A stretch of DNA of 54,814 nt, from contig NZ_JNWQ01000046.1 of assembly GCF_000716875.1 (NCBI RefSeq), forward strand, positions 1 through 54,814, written 5' to 3'. Source of the stretch: Streptomyces novaecaesareae (GTDB lineage Bacteria; Actinomycetota; Actinomycetes; Streptomycetales; Streptomycetaceae). Below the pieces are notes generated by a model. That model was not told the origin of the DNA. It did not search any database and saw only the letters and a program-made list of their open reading frames with translations. Positions 8,362 through 16,419 of this stretch are shown in pieces; position 1 is the first letter of the stretch; every line of letters starts with the position of its first letter. The position numbers and the translations under genes are program-made.

Positions 8362-9246
8362 TCATTCGGGCAGCCCGGCCCGGCGACGGGCGACCGCAGC
8401 GACCGCCGCCCAGTCCTTGTCCCCGTCGCCGTGCGCCAGCGCGTCCAGGAAGGCGTCCCGCAGGATGCTGCCGAACGGCAGCGGCACGTGGCGCGCGGCC
8501 CCCGCGTCCAGCGCGAGACCGACGTCCTTGAGCCCGAGCGGCAGTCGGAACCCGGCCGGCTCGTAGCGCCGTTCGGCCACCATCGCGCCGTAACCGGAGT
8601 AGACCGGCCCGGGGAAGAGCGTGCCGGTGAGCATCTCGATCAGGTCGGTCGGCCGGACACCGTTGGCGTCGGCCAGGCTGCACGCCTCGGCCATCGACTC
8701 GATCGCGCAGGCCAGCAGGAAGTTGGTGCTGATCTTGGCGGTGTTGGCCTGCCGGGGGCTGTCGCCGAAGTGCCAGGTGCGCTGCCCCATCGCGGCGAAC
8801 AGCGGCTCGGCCCGGGCCAGCAGGTCCGCCTGGCCCGCGGCCAGGATGTTCAGCAGGCCCTCCGCGGCGACCGGCGGCCGGCCGAGGACGGGCGCGGCGA
8901 CGTAGCCGATGCCGTGCTCGGCGTGCAGCGCCTCGGCCCGTTCGGCGAGGGCGAGCGAAACGGTGGCCATGTTGACGTGCAGGGTCGCCGTGGCGCCGGC
9001 CAGCAGGGCGGGGTCGAGCAGCAGCCGTTCGACCGCCTCGTCGTTCGCGAGCATGGAGACGACGGTGTCGGCGGCGAACACCTCGGCGAGCGAGTCGGCC
9101 GCCTCCGCGCCCTCGGCCACCATGGCGGCCACCGACTCGGGAGAGCGGTTCCAGACCCGTACGGTGTGACCGGCCCGCAGCAGGCTCCCGGCCATGCCCC
9201 GGCCCATCGCACCCAGCCCCACGAAGCCGACCGTCGTCCCGGTCAT
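8362..9246 (-). CDS. NAD(P)-dependent 6PGDH/3-hydroxyisobutyrate-dehydrogenase-like oxidoreductase
   Basis: 294 aa from the ATG at 9246 with GGGAG upstream. The N-terminal Rossmann motif GFVGLGAMGRGMAGSLL binds the cofactor. The middle contains TNFLLACAIESMAEACSLAD (an N-x-x-A-type catalytic helix). The substrate motif DGPCxSGG is not typical: APVLGRPPVAAEGLLNILAA stands in its place, as in imine reductases and glyoxylate/succinic semialdehyde-type members. The catalytic Lys normally in G-x-x-G-x-G-x-x-K-x-x-N is replaced by Thr (TAKISTN). The substrate is unknown; imine reduction is a reasonable alternative. Confidence 0.85.
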   Translation of the reverse strand: MTGTTVGFVGLGAMGRGMAGSLLRAGHTVRVWNRSPESVAAMVAEGAEAADSLAEVFAADTVVSMLANDEAVERLLLDPALLAGATATLHVNMATVSLALAERAEALHAEHGIGYVAAPVLGRPPVAAEGLLNILAAGQADLLARAEPLFAAMGQRTWHFGDSPRQANTAKISTNFLLACAIESMAEACSLADANGVRPTDLIEMLTGTLFPGPVYSGYGAMVAERRYEPAGFRLPLGLKDVGLALDAGAARHVPLPFGSILRDAFLDALAHGDGDKDWAAVAAVARRRAGLPE

Positions 9247-9379
9247 CCGCGCACTCCCATCGCCGCCGTCGATCACTGCGGCCGACTGTACGTCAGGACG
9301 CGAACCGCCCGGGGCCCCAGGGTGCTCGGGCCGTACCGGGCGCTCAGGCTGCGCGGGCCGTTCAGGGCGCGCGGGCTGC

Positions 9380-9805
9380 TCAGGCGCAGGCGTGCGCCGG
9401 GAGCCGGGTGCGGTGCACGGCCGCTCCGCGCTCCAGCTCGGCGACCACCCGGCTGCGCAGCAGCTCGTACTGAGCCTGCAGCCGGCCGGGGCGGGCCGGG
9501 CGGGCGACCGGGCGGCCGGGGCCGACCAGCTCGTCGGGGCCGAACTGCTCGCGGGTGAGGTCGATCTCGAAGCCGGTGGCGAAGCGGTTCCACCAGTGGA
9601 GGTCCGTCCGGACGCCGTCGACGTGCACCTCGCCCATCATCAGCTCACCGCCGAGCAGGTCGTGCACCACCATCGCGGTGACCCCGCACTGGCCGCGGGC
9701 GGGATTGTCGGGATGCCAGTGGGCCAGGTCCTCGGGCGCACAGGTGTCGACACCCCAGGAGGAGCGGATCGCACGTTCGATGTCGTTGAGGGTCCACGCC
9801 GTCAT
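9380..9805 (-). CDS. YunG-like protein
   Basis: 141 aa from the ATG at 9805. An in-frame start 12 codons upstream looks like leader sequence. Key segments are WTLNDIERAIRSSWGVDTC, then NPARGQCGVTAMVVHDLLGG and WWNRFATGFEIDLTREQFG. Conserved Cys, His and polar residues (C in RGQCGVTA, HWWNR) recall transglutaminase-like folds. This is the pattern of the YunG family, whose function is not known. The gene is apparently monocistronic. Confidence 0.7.
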   Translation of the reverse strand: MTAWTLNDIERAIRSSWGVDTCAPEDLAHWHPDNPARGQCGVTAMVVHDLLGGELMMGEVHVDGVRTDLHWWNRFATGFEIDLTREQFGPDELVGPGRPVARPARPGRLQAQYELLRSRVVAELERGAAVHRTRLPAHACA

Positions 9806-9924
9806 ACCGGGAAGCCTGCCACGCGGCACTGACAGCGGCACCGGCTTTTCGAAGGGTCACCCCGTGTTCTGCGGCGACCCTCCCGCCGTTCACCCGAACG
9901 AGTCAACGGCCCGGCCGGCCGGGC

Positions 9925-9941
9925 GTCCCGTCGCACGGGAC
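9925..9941. terminator. Small hairpin after hbpS
   Basis: GTCCCGT-CGC-ACGGGAC forms a perfect 7-bp stem with a 3-base loop, 22 bp beyond the hbpS-like stop codon. There is no U-run, as is common in Streptomyces terminators. Confidence 0.5.
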
Positions 9942-9963
9942 GGACCGACCGACCGGGTCCGCC

Positions 9964-10524
9964 TCACTTGGCCAGGGCGGCGACGCCAGCCTGCGCGAAC
10001 TGCTCGTCCAGGTCCCCGCTGGGCGCGCCCGCGACACCGATGGCCGCGACCGGAGCGCCCTTGGACTGCACCGGGGCGCCGCCGGCCAGGAACAGCGTGC
10101 CCGGGATGTCCTTGAGGTTCGGGGCCTGGGCCAGCCGCTTGGCCAGCTCGGAGGTCGGCGCGTTCCAGGAGACCGCGGTGAAGGCCTTGCGCTCGGCCGA
10201 CTCGGGGGACTGCGGGCCGGAGCCGTCGCCCTTCAGCAGCACCCGGGTGACGCCGTCCCGGTCGACGACCGCGACCGAGACGTGCTGACCGGCCTTGTCC
10301 GCCGCGTCCAGGGCGGCCTGGGCGGCGCGGGTGGCGGCGTCGATGGTCAGGCCGGTGCTCTGGGCGAGGTTCTTGTGCTGGGTGTCGACCTTCACGGCGG
10401 CCGGGGCGGCCGGGGTCTCGGAGGTGTCGGCGCTCGCCGAGACGGCTCCCACGGTGGCGGCGGCGAGCGCGGCGGCGGCGACGGTGCCGGTCAGCACCCG
10501 GGTGCGCACGGAGGTCTTCTTCAT
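9964..10524 (-). CDS. hbpS: Secreted heme-binding protein, HbpS/GlcG family
   Basis: 186 aa. A signal peptide (MKKTSVRTR, hydrophobic core, cut after ASA near residue 32) precedes a GlcG/HbpS domain: GLTIDAATRAAQAALDAADK, VSVAVVDRDGVTRVLLKGDG and GALPxx-like GTLFLAGGAPVQSKGAPVAA. In Streptomyces reticuli, extracellular HbpS binds heme and controls the sensor kinase SenS. Here the gene is divergent from a histidine kinase/response regulator pair with exactly that layout, so I infer a heme and redox-stress sensor. The ATG has a CTGAGGAGCTG site upstream. Confidence 0.88.
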   Translation of the reverse strand: MKKTSVRTRVLTGTVAAAALAAATVGAVSASADTSETPAAPAAVKVDTQHKNLAQSTGLTIDAATRAAQAALDAADKAGQHVSVAVVDRDGVTRVLLKGDGSGPQSPESAERKAFTAVSWNAPTSELAKRLAQAPNLKDIPGTLFLAGGAPVQSKGAPVAAIGVAGAPSGDLDEQFAQAGVAALAK

Positions 10525-10865
10525 GGTCCAGCTCCTCAGCAGGTCGGCAGGTCAGCAGGTCAGCGGGGTGGTGCGGGGGGATCGGGGGCCGCCGGGCCAA
10601 GGGGGGGGCGCCCGGCGGCATGCTTCGATCCTCCGGCCGAGGACGGCGCCGCCACATCGACGGTCCGGCGCGAGCGTCCGGGCACGATGGGGGACGGCCG
10701 CGTCAACCGATCGGCTGATGCGGCACCGGGCCGGACGGGCCACCATCGAGGGATCGGCGCAGGTCAGTGCGGACGCCCGACTCGTGCCCTGCCCGTGCGT
10801 GCCCCGTGCGTGCGCGCCCCGCCCGCGAACCGCCCGCGCGTCGCCCGTTCGACCAGGAGCCACCC
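10525..10865. other. Divergent regulatory region between hbpS and senS
   Basis: The 341-bp stretch has no credible gene and must contain both promoters and the likely SenR operator. Visible structure: CAGGTC repeated three times close to the hbpS start (10542-10562) and a G-run at about 10601-10608. No firm promoter boxes could be assigned. Confidence 0.5.
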
Positions 10866-12095
10866 GTGCCACCGCCCCGCACCACCGACCCCGCCACCGG
10901 CCCCGCCGCCGGTCGCGACGCCGGGGACCCGGACGCGGGCCGCCTGGCGCTGCTGCTGGACTCCGCCTTCGTGGTGCTGCTCGCCGCCTCGCTCAACCGC
11001 TACCTCAGCCACCACTCCGGCAGCGCCCAGGCCCCCTGGGTGGTCGGGCTGAGCGCCGCCCTCGCCGTCGCCCAGCCGGCCGGCTCCTGGCTCGACCACC
11101 ACCGGCCGACCTCGTCGGGCCGGCGGCGACGGTGGCCGCCGGCGCTGGTGGTCGTGCTCTGGGTGGTGCTGGTGCTGCTCGCGCCGAGCTTCGCCTGGTG
11201 CGCCGTCCCGCTGATCTACACCGCGCTGCGGGCGCTGCCCGCGAAGGCGGCGATCCCGCTGGTGGGCGCCCTGACCCTGCTGGTGGTGATCGCCGAGATC
11301 CGGCTGCCCGGCGGGGTGGACGCCACGCTCGTCCTGCTGCCGCCCGCGGTGGCCGCGCTCGCCACCGGCGTCTTCCTCTTCATGGCCCGGCAGGCCGCCC
11401 GGCAGCGCGCGCTGATCACCGACCTGGTCCGCACCCGGCGCGAACTCGCCGCCACCGAGCGGCGGGAGGGCACCCTGGCCGAGCGCGAGCGGCTGGCGAT
11501 GGAGATCCACGACACCCTGGCGCAGGGCCTGTCCAGCCAGCAGATGCTGCTGCAGGCCGCCGAGCGCACCTGGGACGCCGACCCGACGACCGCCCGCACC
11601 CACGTCCGTACCGCCGCCGAGGTGGCCGCCCGGAACCTGGCCGAGGCCCGCCGCTTCGTCCACGACCTCGCGCCGGCCGAGCTGGCCGACGGCCGGACGC
11701 TCGACCAGGCGCTGCGGGCGCTGGCCGGGCGGGAGTCCGCCGAGAGCGGGCTGCCGGTCCGCTTCCACCTGGACGGCGTGCCCGTACCGCTGCCCGCCGC
11801 CGCGCAGTCCGCGCTGCTGCGGATCGCCCAGGGCGCGCTGGCCAACGTCCGCGAGCACGCCGGGGCGTCGACGGCGGCGATCACGCTGTCCTTCCTCGGC
11901 GACCAGATCGTCCTGGACATCGCCGACGACGGGCAGGGCTTCGACCCGGACGCCGCCGGATCCGGGGGCGTCCGCGGCCACGGACTGCCCGCGATGCGCG
12001 CCCGGCTGCGGCAGCTGGGCGGCACGCTGACCGTGGAGAGCGCCCCCGGCGAGGGCACCGTCGTCTCCGCCGCGATCCCCCTGGAGCACCGATGA
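10866..12095 (+). CDS. senS: SenS-like sensor histidine kinase
   Basis: 409 aa from the GTG at 10866 with AGGAG eight bases upstream; translation cannot sensibly begin at 10767. Four to five membrane helices occupy about residues 27-185. A coiled linker is followed by a HisKA_3 dimerisation domain with phospho-acceptor His215 (LAMEIHDTLAQGLSSQ), then an HATPase domain (VREHAGAS N-box, DIADDGQGFDPD, GHGLPAMRARL). This is the NarX/DegS class. The stop overlaps the regulator start as ATGA. Next to hbpS this is the SenS position; HbpS would contact the extracytoplasmic loops. Confidence 0.9.
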   Translation: MPPPRTTDPATGPAAGRDAGDPDAGRLALLLDSAFVVLLAASLNRYLSHHSGSAQAPWVVGLSAALAVAQPAGSWLDHHRPTSSGRRRRWPPALVVVLWVVLVLLAPSFAWCAVPLIYTALRALPAKAAIPLVGALTLLVVIAEIRLPGGVDATLVLLPPAVAALATGVFLFMARQAARQRALITDLVRTRRELAATERREGTLAERERLAMEIHDTLAQGLSSQQMLLQAAERTWDADPTTARTHVRTAAEVAARNLAEARRFVHDLAPAELADGRTLDQALRALAGRESAESGLPVRFHLDGVPVPLPAAAQSALLRIAQGALANVREHAGASTAAITLSFLGDQIVLDIADDGQGFDPDAAGSGGVRGHGLPAMRARLRQLGGTLTVESAPGEGTVVSAAIPLEHR

Positions 12096-12754
12096 ACCCG
12101 ACCCCCGCGCGCACGGCCACCGACCGGACGCCTCCCGTCCGGCTGCTGGTCTGCGACGACCACGCGGTGGTCCGGGCCGGCCTGCTGGCCCTGCTCGCCA
12201 GCGCGGGCGACATCGAGGTGGTCGGCGAGGCCAGCACCGGGGAGGAGGCCGTCGCCCTGGCCGCCCGGCTGGCGCCGCAGGTCGTGCTGATGGACCTCCA
12301 ACTCGGCGACGGCATCGACGGCGTGGAGGCCACCCGGCGGATCACCGCCGCCCCGGGCGGGCCGTACGTCCTGGTGCTCACCACGTACGACACCGACGCC
12401 GACATCACCCGGGCGATCGCCGCGGGCGCCACCGGCTACCTGCTGAAGGCCGAGCGGCCGGAGGAGTTCTTCGCCGCCGTCCACGCGGCCGCGCAGGGTC
12501 GTACGGTGCTCTCGCCGCCGGTCGCCTCCCGGGTGATGGCGCAGATGCGGGCGCCCTCGCCGCAGCTCACCGAACGCGAGCAGGACATCCTCGAACAGCT
12601 GGCGCAGGGGCTGGGCAACCGGGAGATCGCGCGGGCGCTGTTCATCAGCGAGGCGACGGTGAAGACGCATCTCGGGCGGATCTACGACAAGTTGGGCGTG
12701 GACACCCGGGCGGGCGCGGTGGCGGTGGCGAAGGAGCGCCGGCTGCTGCGCTGA
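12092..12754 (+). CDS. senR: SenR-like response regulator (NarL/LuxR type)
   Basis: 220 aa. The receiver domain starts at VRLLVCDDHAVVRAGLLALL, with phospho-acceptor Asp68 (VVLMDLQLGDG), the Thr of VLTTYD and the Lys of GYLLKA. The C-terminal LuxR helix-turn-helix is LTEREQDILEQLAQGLGNRE then ISEATVKTHLGRIYDKLGV. It is translationally coupled to the kinase. It probably binds the hbpS-senS intergenic region. A terminator follows at once. Confidence 0.93.
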   Translation: MNPTPARTATDRTPPVRLLVCDDHAVVRAGLLALLASAGDIEVVGEASTGEEAVALAARLAPQVVLMDLQLGDGIDGVEATRRITAAPGGPYVLVLTTYDTDADITRAIAAGATGYLLKAERPEEFFAAVHAAAQGRTVLSPPVASRVMAQMRAPSPQLTEREQDILEQLAQGLGNREIARALFISEATVKTHLGRIYDKLGVDTRAGAVAVAKERRLLR

Positions 12755-12756
12755 GT

Positions 12757-12779
12757 CCGCGGCGGCCGGGCCGCCGCGG
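12757..12779. terminator. Terminator of senS-senR
   Basis: CCGCGGCGGC-CGG-GCCGCCGCGG is a perfect 10-bp stem with a 3-base loop, starting two bases after the senR stop. There is no U-run. Confidence 0.7.
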
Positions 12780-13012
12780 GCCCGCCTGGACCGGCCGTCG
12801 GCTGCACTGGGCGGTCGTGCCGTGTCACTGCGTGCTGTCATGATGCTGGGAATGTCGGGTTCCGGGCCGGCGCGCGGAAGGGCGCACCGCCCGGCCCGGT
12901 GTGCGCGGCCCGGCCGCCGGGCGCCGTGATCGGCCCACAACTGCCTGGTCCGGCGCCCTTCACGGGCGTACCGACCGGTCATCACAATGTGGATGTTTCG
13001 TGGATCTCGCTA

Positions 13013-13043
13013 TTGACAAACCAACCACGCGGTTTGTTAGCGT
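13013..13043 (+). promoter_or_regulatory. Strong vegetative-type promoter with overlapping inverted repeat
   Basis: TTGACA (13013-13018) is followed after 18-19 bp by TTAGCG/TAGCGT (13037-13043). Between them lies a perfect inverted repeat ACAAACC-N8-GGTTTGT (13016-13022 with 13031-13037), so a repressor could cover both boxes. The patch is conspicuously AT-rich for this genome. No protein gene follows on this strand. Confidence 0.6.
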
Positions 13044-13225
13044 GAGATCACGACGTCCCCGGGGGTGGGGGCTCGCCGGGGCCTGTGCGGACCGCTCTCG
13101 CCGGAGGGTGTCGCCAGGGGGGGAACGGCGGGGCTTGCCGGGGTGTCGGGGGGAGCGGCAGCGCCGAAGCCGCGCGAGGAGGCGGCGTGGAGCGAGTCCG
13201 GGGGGATTCGCTCCACGCCTCCCCC
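13044..13225 (+). ncRNA. Candidate small RNA
   Basis: Downstream of the promoter at 13013-13043 there is no coding frame with Streptomyces-like composition. About 140 nt later comes a perfect 12-bp hairpin (13184-13195 with 13208-13219, 12-base loop, GGCGTGGAGCGA in the left arm), extendable past one mismatch. This looks like an intrinsic terminator without U-run. The unit would give a G-rich RNA of roughly 180 nt between senR and a minus-strand hypothetical gene. A long leader or an antisense transcript to 13311-13805 is the alternative. Confidence 0.35.
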
Positions 13226-13310
13226 GGTCCCCTTCCGCCCTCCTGCCGCCACCGGCTTCCGCGCTCCCCGCTTCGCCGTTACGCCGTCATGCCGTCATGC
13301 CGTCGGGCCG

Positions 13311-13805
13311 TTACGCCAGCGCGCTCCAGTACGGGCAGCACACGTACGGCAGCGGCGCCGAGTCGCGACCGCCGTCCGCCGACAGCGCCGGGAGCCGCTC
13401 CGACCGGGCCACCCCGGGCGAGCTCGCGGTCAGCCCGGCCTCGCCCAACTCCCCGAAGCGGAGCGCCAGTCGGTAGCCGTCCGGGGTGGTCGCGGTGACC
13501 CCTTGACGGTCCCAGTCGGCGTTGAGTGACGTGATCGTCCAGCCGCGCCGCCGCCAGTGCCGCTCCACCACGTCCACCAGCACCGCCCGCCGGGGCAGCG
13601 AGACGACGGTGAGGATGTCCCGCCCCCGGGTGACGTACCAGTGCAGCTCCGACTCGCACCCCGCCGACCCGCGCCCCGGCTGGGACAGCCGCGCGCCCGC
13701 CCGGGGCACCGCCTCCTGCCAGGCCGGCGTCGGGGCGATGGCGTCCAGGGTGTCCTGGAGCAACGTCTCGCAGCGTTCGGCGGCGCCGAGTTGATCGACC
13801 GCCAC
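13311..13805 (-). CDS. Hypothetical protein
   Basis: 164 aa from the GTG at 13805, chosen because GGAG stands six bases before it; the frame is open up to 14054, but that part is low-complexity. The protein has an N-terminal helix with CETLLQDTLDAIAPT, a strand-rich middle (ELHWYVTRGRDILTVVSLP, VDVVERHWRRRGWTITSLNA) and a region VTATTPDGYRLALRFGELGE. It looks like the small conserved two-layer alpha/beta proteins of Streptomyces that lack a known function. No signal peptide is seen with this start, but a longer one cannot be excluded. It is divergent from the hydrolase/UGT pair. Confidence 0.5.
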   Translation of the reverse strand: MAVDQLGAAERCETLLQDTLDAIAPTPAWQEAVPRAGARLSQPGRGSAGCESELHWYVTRGRDILTVVSLPRRAVLVDVVERHWRRRGWTITSLNADWDRQGVTATTPDGYRLALRFGELGEAGLTASSPGVARSERLPALSADGGRDSAPLPYVCCPYWSALA

Positions 13806-14047
13806 CCCCGGCTCCGGCCCAGCCCCCGACTCCGCCTCAGGCCACCGGGCGGGCGCGGCCGACCCACGATCGGGGCGACCGCCCGGGCATCCGGTGTTCA
13901 GTTCGGCACCACCTGACTGCACAGGGCCCTCCGTACTCCTCCCGGTATTCAACCCGGGCGGGGATTCCATCACTGCTGGGACGGCGAGCGGGTACGGACA
14001 GTTCCACCCCCACCACTCCCACGCCACTCCTTCACGAGGCGAATTGC

Positions 14048-14090
14048 ACTGCACGGTGCAGTTGAATCACTGATCTGCACCGTGTAGTTT
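14048..14090 (+). promoter_or_regulatory. Promoter with two repressor-type operators upstream of the hydrolase
   Basis: Operator 1 is a perfect palindrome ACTGCAC-G-GTGCAGT (14048-14062). Operator 2, TCTGCAC-C-GTGTAGT (14074-14088), matches its reverse complement at 13 of 15 positions; the centres are 26 bp apart. A promoter TTGAAT (14062-14067), 17 bp, TAGTTT (14085-14090) is wedged between them, with operator 2 over the -10 box. This is the layout of TetR- or GntR-type repression. No candidate repressor gene lies next to it. Confidence 0.7.
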
Positions 14091-14217
14091 ACTTCTCGTG
14101 CCGCCGACGGGCCCGCCCCGCCCGGCCACCCCGCCCCGGAACGCCACCCGCCCGGAACGCCACCGCGGCCGGAGCCACCGCACCCCGGGCCGCCAACCAC
14201 TTCGAGAGGACCCCGCC

Positions 14218-15000
14218 ATGCCCACCATCACCGTCGGCACCGCCCGCATCCCCTACCGCGTCGTCGGCGACGGCCCCGACACCCTCGTCCTGGTCCACGG
14301 CACCGGCCCCGGCTCCGGCATGTGGGACGGACTGCTGGACGCCTTCACCGACCGCTACACCGTGCTGCTGCCCGACCTCTCCGGCAGCGAGGCCGCCGAG
14401 GACGACGGCGCCGCGCTCACCCTGGAAACCCTCGCCGCCCAGGTCAACGCCGTGATCGACGACGCCGGCCGCGGCCCCGCCGACGTCCTCGGCTTCTCGC
14501 TCGGCGCCGTCGTCGCCACCGCGGCCGCCGCCCTGCGCCCCGACCAGGTCCGCCGGCTGGTCGCCGCCGCCGGCTGGATCAGCGCCGAGCAGGACGAGTA
14601 CCTGCGCCTCTCCATGGCCACCTGGCTGTCGCTCGCCGAACACCCCGGCGCCTTCGGCGACTACGCCACCCTCACCGCCTTCAGCCGCGGCTTCCTCAAC
14701 CGGATCGGCCGCGCGGCCGTCGAGGCCAACACCGCCTACATGCAGCCAACTCCCGGCACCCTGCGGCACATCGCCCTGGACCTCAGCCTGGACCTCACCC
14801 CACTGCTCCCCCGCGTCCAGGCCCCGGCCCTGGTGATCGGCTGCACCCAGGACGCCACCGTCCCCGTGGAGAACACGCGCCGCCTGCACGCCGCACTCCC
14901 GGGCAGCGCCTACGCCGAGTTCGACACCGGCCACATCGTGCTCGCCGAGCAGCCCGAGGCGTTCACCAGGGCCGTCCGCGACTTCCTCGCCGCCGCCTGA
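14218..15000 (+). CDS. Alpha/beta-hydrolase
   Basis: 260 aa from the ATG at 14218 with GAGAGGA upstream. The oxyanion-hole segment is LVLVHGTGPGSGMWDG. The nucleophile elbow is GFSLGA with Ser94, the acid is probably Asp212 (GCTQDATVP) and the base His239 (DTGHIVLAEQ), so the triad is complete. The cap region is helical. The substrate is unknown. The gene is preceded by the double operator at 14048-14090 and followed by a UGT gene under a second operator, suggesting a small detoxification or tailoring unit that responds to a ligand. Confidence 0.88.
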   Translation: MPTITVGTARIPYRVVGDGPDTLVLVHGTGPGSGMWDGLLDAFTDRYTVLLPDLSGSEAAEDDGAALTLETLAAQVNAVIDDAGRGPADVLGFSLGAVVATAAAALRPDQVRRLVAAAGWISAEQDEYLRLSMATWLSLAEHPGAFGDYATLTAFSRGFLNRIGRAAVEANTAYMQPTPGTLRHIALDLSLDLTPLLPRVQAPALVIGCTQDATVPVENTRRLHAALPGSAYAEFDTGHIVLAEQPEAFTRAVRDFLAAA

Positions 15001-15149
15001 CGCCCGGCTGCGCGCCCCCTCCGCCCACCCGACCCGTCGGCACCGGAGCACCGGACGGAGCACGGCGCGGAGCGCGGGGTGGAGCACACCATCGCCCCGG
15101 TAACAAGTCCCTGCTCAGAAAGGCCGATTACCGCGCATGGTGATCCCAA

Positions 15150-15169
15150 TAAAATTGACTGGACGTCAA
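15150..15169 (+). promoter_or_regulatory. Promoter/operator of the UGT gene
   Basis: TAAAAT (15150-15155) is a good -10 box. Directly downstream lies the inverted repeat TTGAC-TGGAC-GTCAA (15155-15169), placed so that a bound repressor would block initiation. A related half-site pair GTCAGTTGAC occurs at 15191-15200. GGAGGTGA followed by ATG at 15189 opens an out-of-frame reading frame over the UGT start, whose own AAGGAG site lies at 15207-15212. Confidence 0.5.
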
Positions 15170-15217
15170 CTTCGGAGGTGAGACTGCCATGTCAGTTGAC
15201 TTGGTAAGGAGCAGACC

Positions 15218-16336
15218 ATGCGCATACTCTTCGCCGGCCCCGCCGCGGCCGGCCACCTCTTCCCGATGGTGCCGACCGCCCAGGCGCTGCGCGCCGCCGG
15301 ACACGAGGTCCTGTTCGCCAGCGGGCAGCCGCTCGACCAGCTCCGGAGCGCGGGCTTCCCGGTCGTCGAGATCGGCGACGGCCGGACCCTGCGGGAGATG
15401 TTCGCGGAGCGTCTCGGCGGCGAGGTCGAATACGTCAACCGGGACAAGACGCAGGAAGAGATCTTCGACATGGCGGCCGCGATCTTCGCGCACGCCTCCC
15501 GCCCGGACGTCGACGGCCTGCTGGCGGCCGCCACCGGCTGGGGCGCCGACCTGGTCGTCCACGACCCCTTCCACGCCGCTCCCGCGCTGGTGGCGGCCCT
15601 GCTCAAGATCCCGTCGGTGGTCCACAACTTCGGGGTCACACCCGGCCTCCCCATGGCCAAGCTGATCGCCTCCCACTTCGCCGACGTCTACGAGCAGCAC
15701 GGCCTGACCGGCCCGGCCGGCGCCACCGCGCTCAACGTCGGCCCGCTCGGCGGCGACCCGGACGGCCTGTCGATGCGCTACGTCCCCTACAACGGCGGAG
15801 GCGTGGTCCCGACGGAATTCCTCCACCCGGCCGACCGCCCGCGGATCGTCGTCACCCTGGGCACCGTCCTCGCCGAGATCGACGGCGTCCGCGCGGTCGT
15901 CCGGCTGGTCGAGTCGGCCGCCGAGGTCGACGCCGACTTCCTGCTCGCCGTCGGCGGCGCCGACCTCGCCCCGCTGGGCACCCTGCCCGCCAACGTCCGC
16001 GGGCTGCCGTGGGTCCCGCTCAACGAACTGCTCAGCCGCGCCGACGCATTGGTCCACCACGGCGGCTCCGGCACCATGCTGACCGCCCTCCAGGCCGGAC
16101 TGCCCCAGCTGCTCCTCCCCCAGGGCGCGGACCACTACATCAACGCCGACGCCCTCACCGCCACCGGCGCCGCCCTGCGCTCCACCTCCGACGCCGTCGA
16201 CACCGCCCTCCTCGACCGCCTCATCACCGACCCCGACCTCCGCGCCGCCGCCGACCGCCTCCAGGCCGACAACGCCGCCCTCCCCACCCCCACCGCCCTC
16301 GTCCCCACCCTCGAAGCCCTCACCACCACCCCCTGA
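15218..16336 (+). CDS. UGT-type glycosyltransferase (GT1 family, natural-product type)
   Basis: 372 aa, AAGGAG before the ATG. GT-B fold: the N-terminal acceptor domain starts MRILFAGPAAAGHLFPMVPT. The C-terminal donor domain has IVVTLGTVL and the GT1 signature around His280-His281 (ALVHHGGSGTMLTALQAGLP then PQGADHYINA). It transfers a sugar from a nucleotide sugar to a small molecule, as in macrolide-inactivating or antibiotic-tailoring transferases. The donor is not predictable. Its neighbour is the alpha/beta-hydrolase. It is the last chromosomal gene before the tRNA-Gly island. Confidence 0.9.
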   Translation: MRILFAGPAAAGHLFPMVPTAQALRAAGHEVLFASGQPLDQLRSAGFPVVEIGDGRTLREMFAERLGGEVEYVNRDKTQEEIFDMAAAIFAHASRPDVDGLLAAATGWGADLVVHDPFHAAPALVAALLKIPSVVHNFGVTPGLPMAKLIASHFADVYEQHGLTGPAGATALNVGPLGGDPDGLSMRYVPYNGGGVVPTEFLHPADRPRIVVTLGTVLAEIDGVRAVVRLVESAAEVDADFLLAVGGADLAPLGTLPANVRGLPWVPLNELLSRADALVHHGGSGTMLTALQAGLPQLLLPQGADHYINADALTATGAALRSTSDAVDTALLDRLITDPDLRAAADRLQADNAALPTPTALVPTLEALTTTP

Positions 16337-16419
16337 CCCCACCCCCGGCCAGGGCCACCCCGGCCCTGGCCCGACGGGCAGACGGCGGGCGTCCCGGGGC
16401 AGGCCCGGGCGGCGAACCG

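Noticed and set aside
12901..13529. Overlapping plus-strand frames downstream of the 13013 promoter
   Set aside because: Arg/Pro-rich shadow composition, no ribosome sites, and they run antisense into the minus-strand gene at 13311-13805.
14098..14217. Longer start for the alpha/beta-hydrolase
   Set aside because: The extension is Pro/Arg-rich and begins at the expected transcription start; ATG 14218 has a proper GAGAGGA site.
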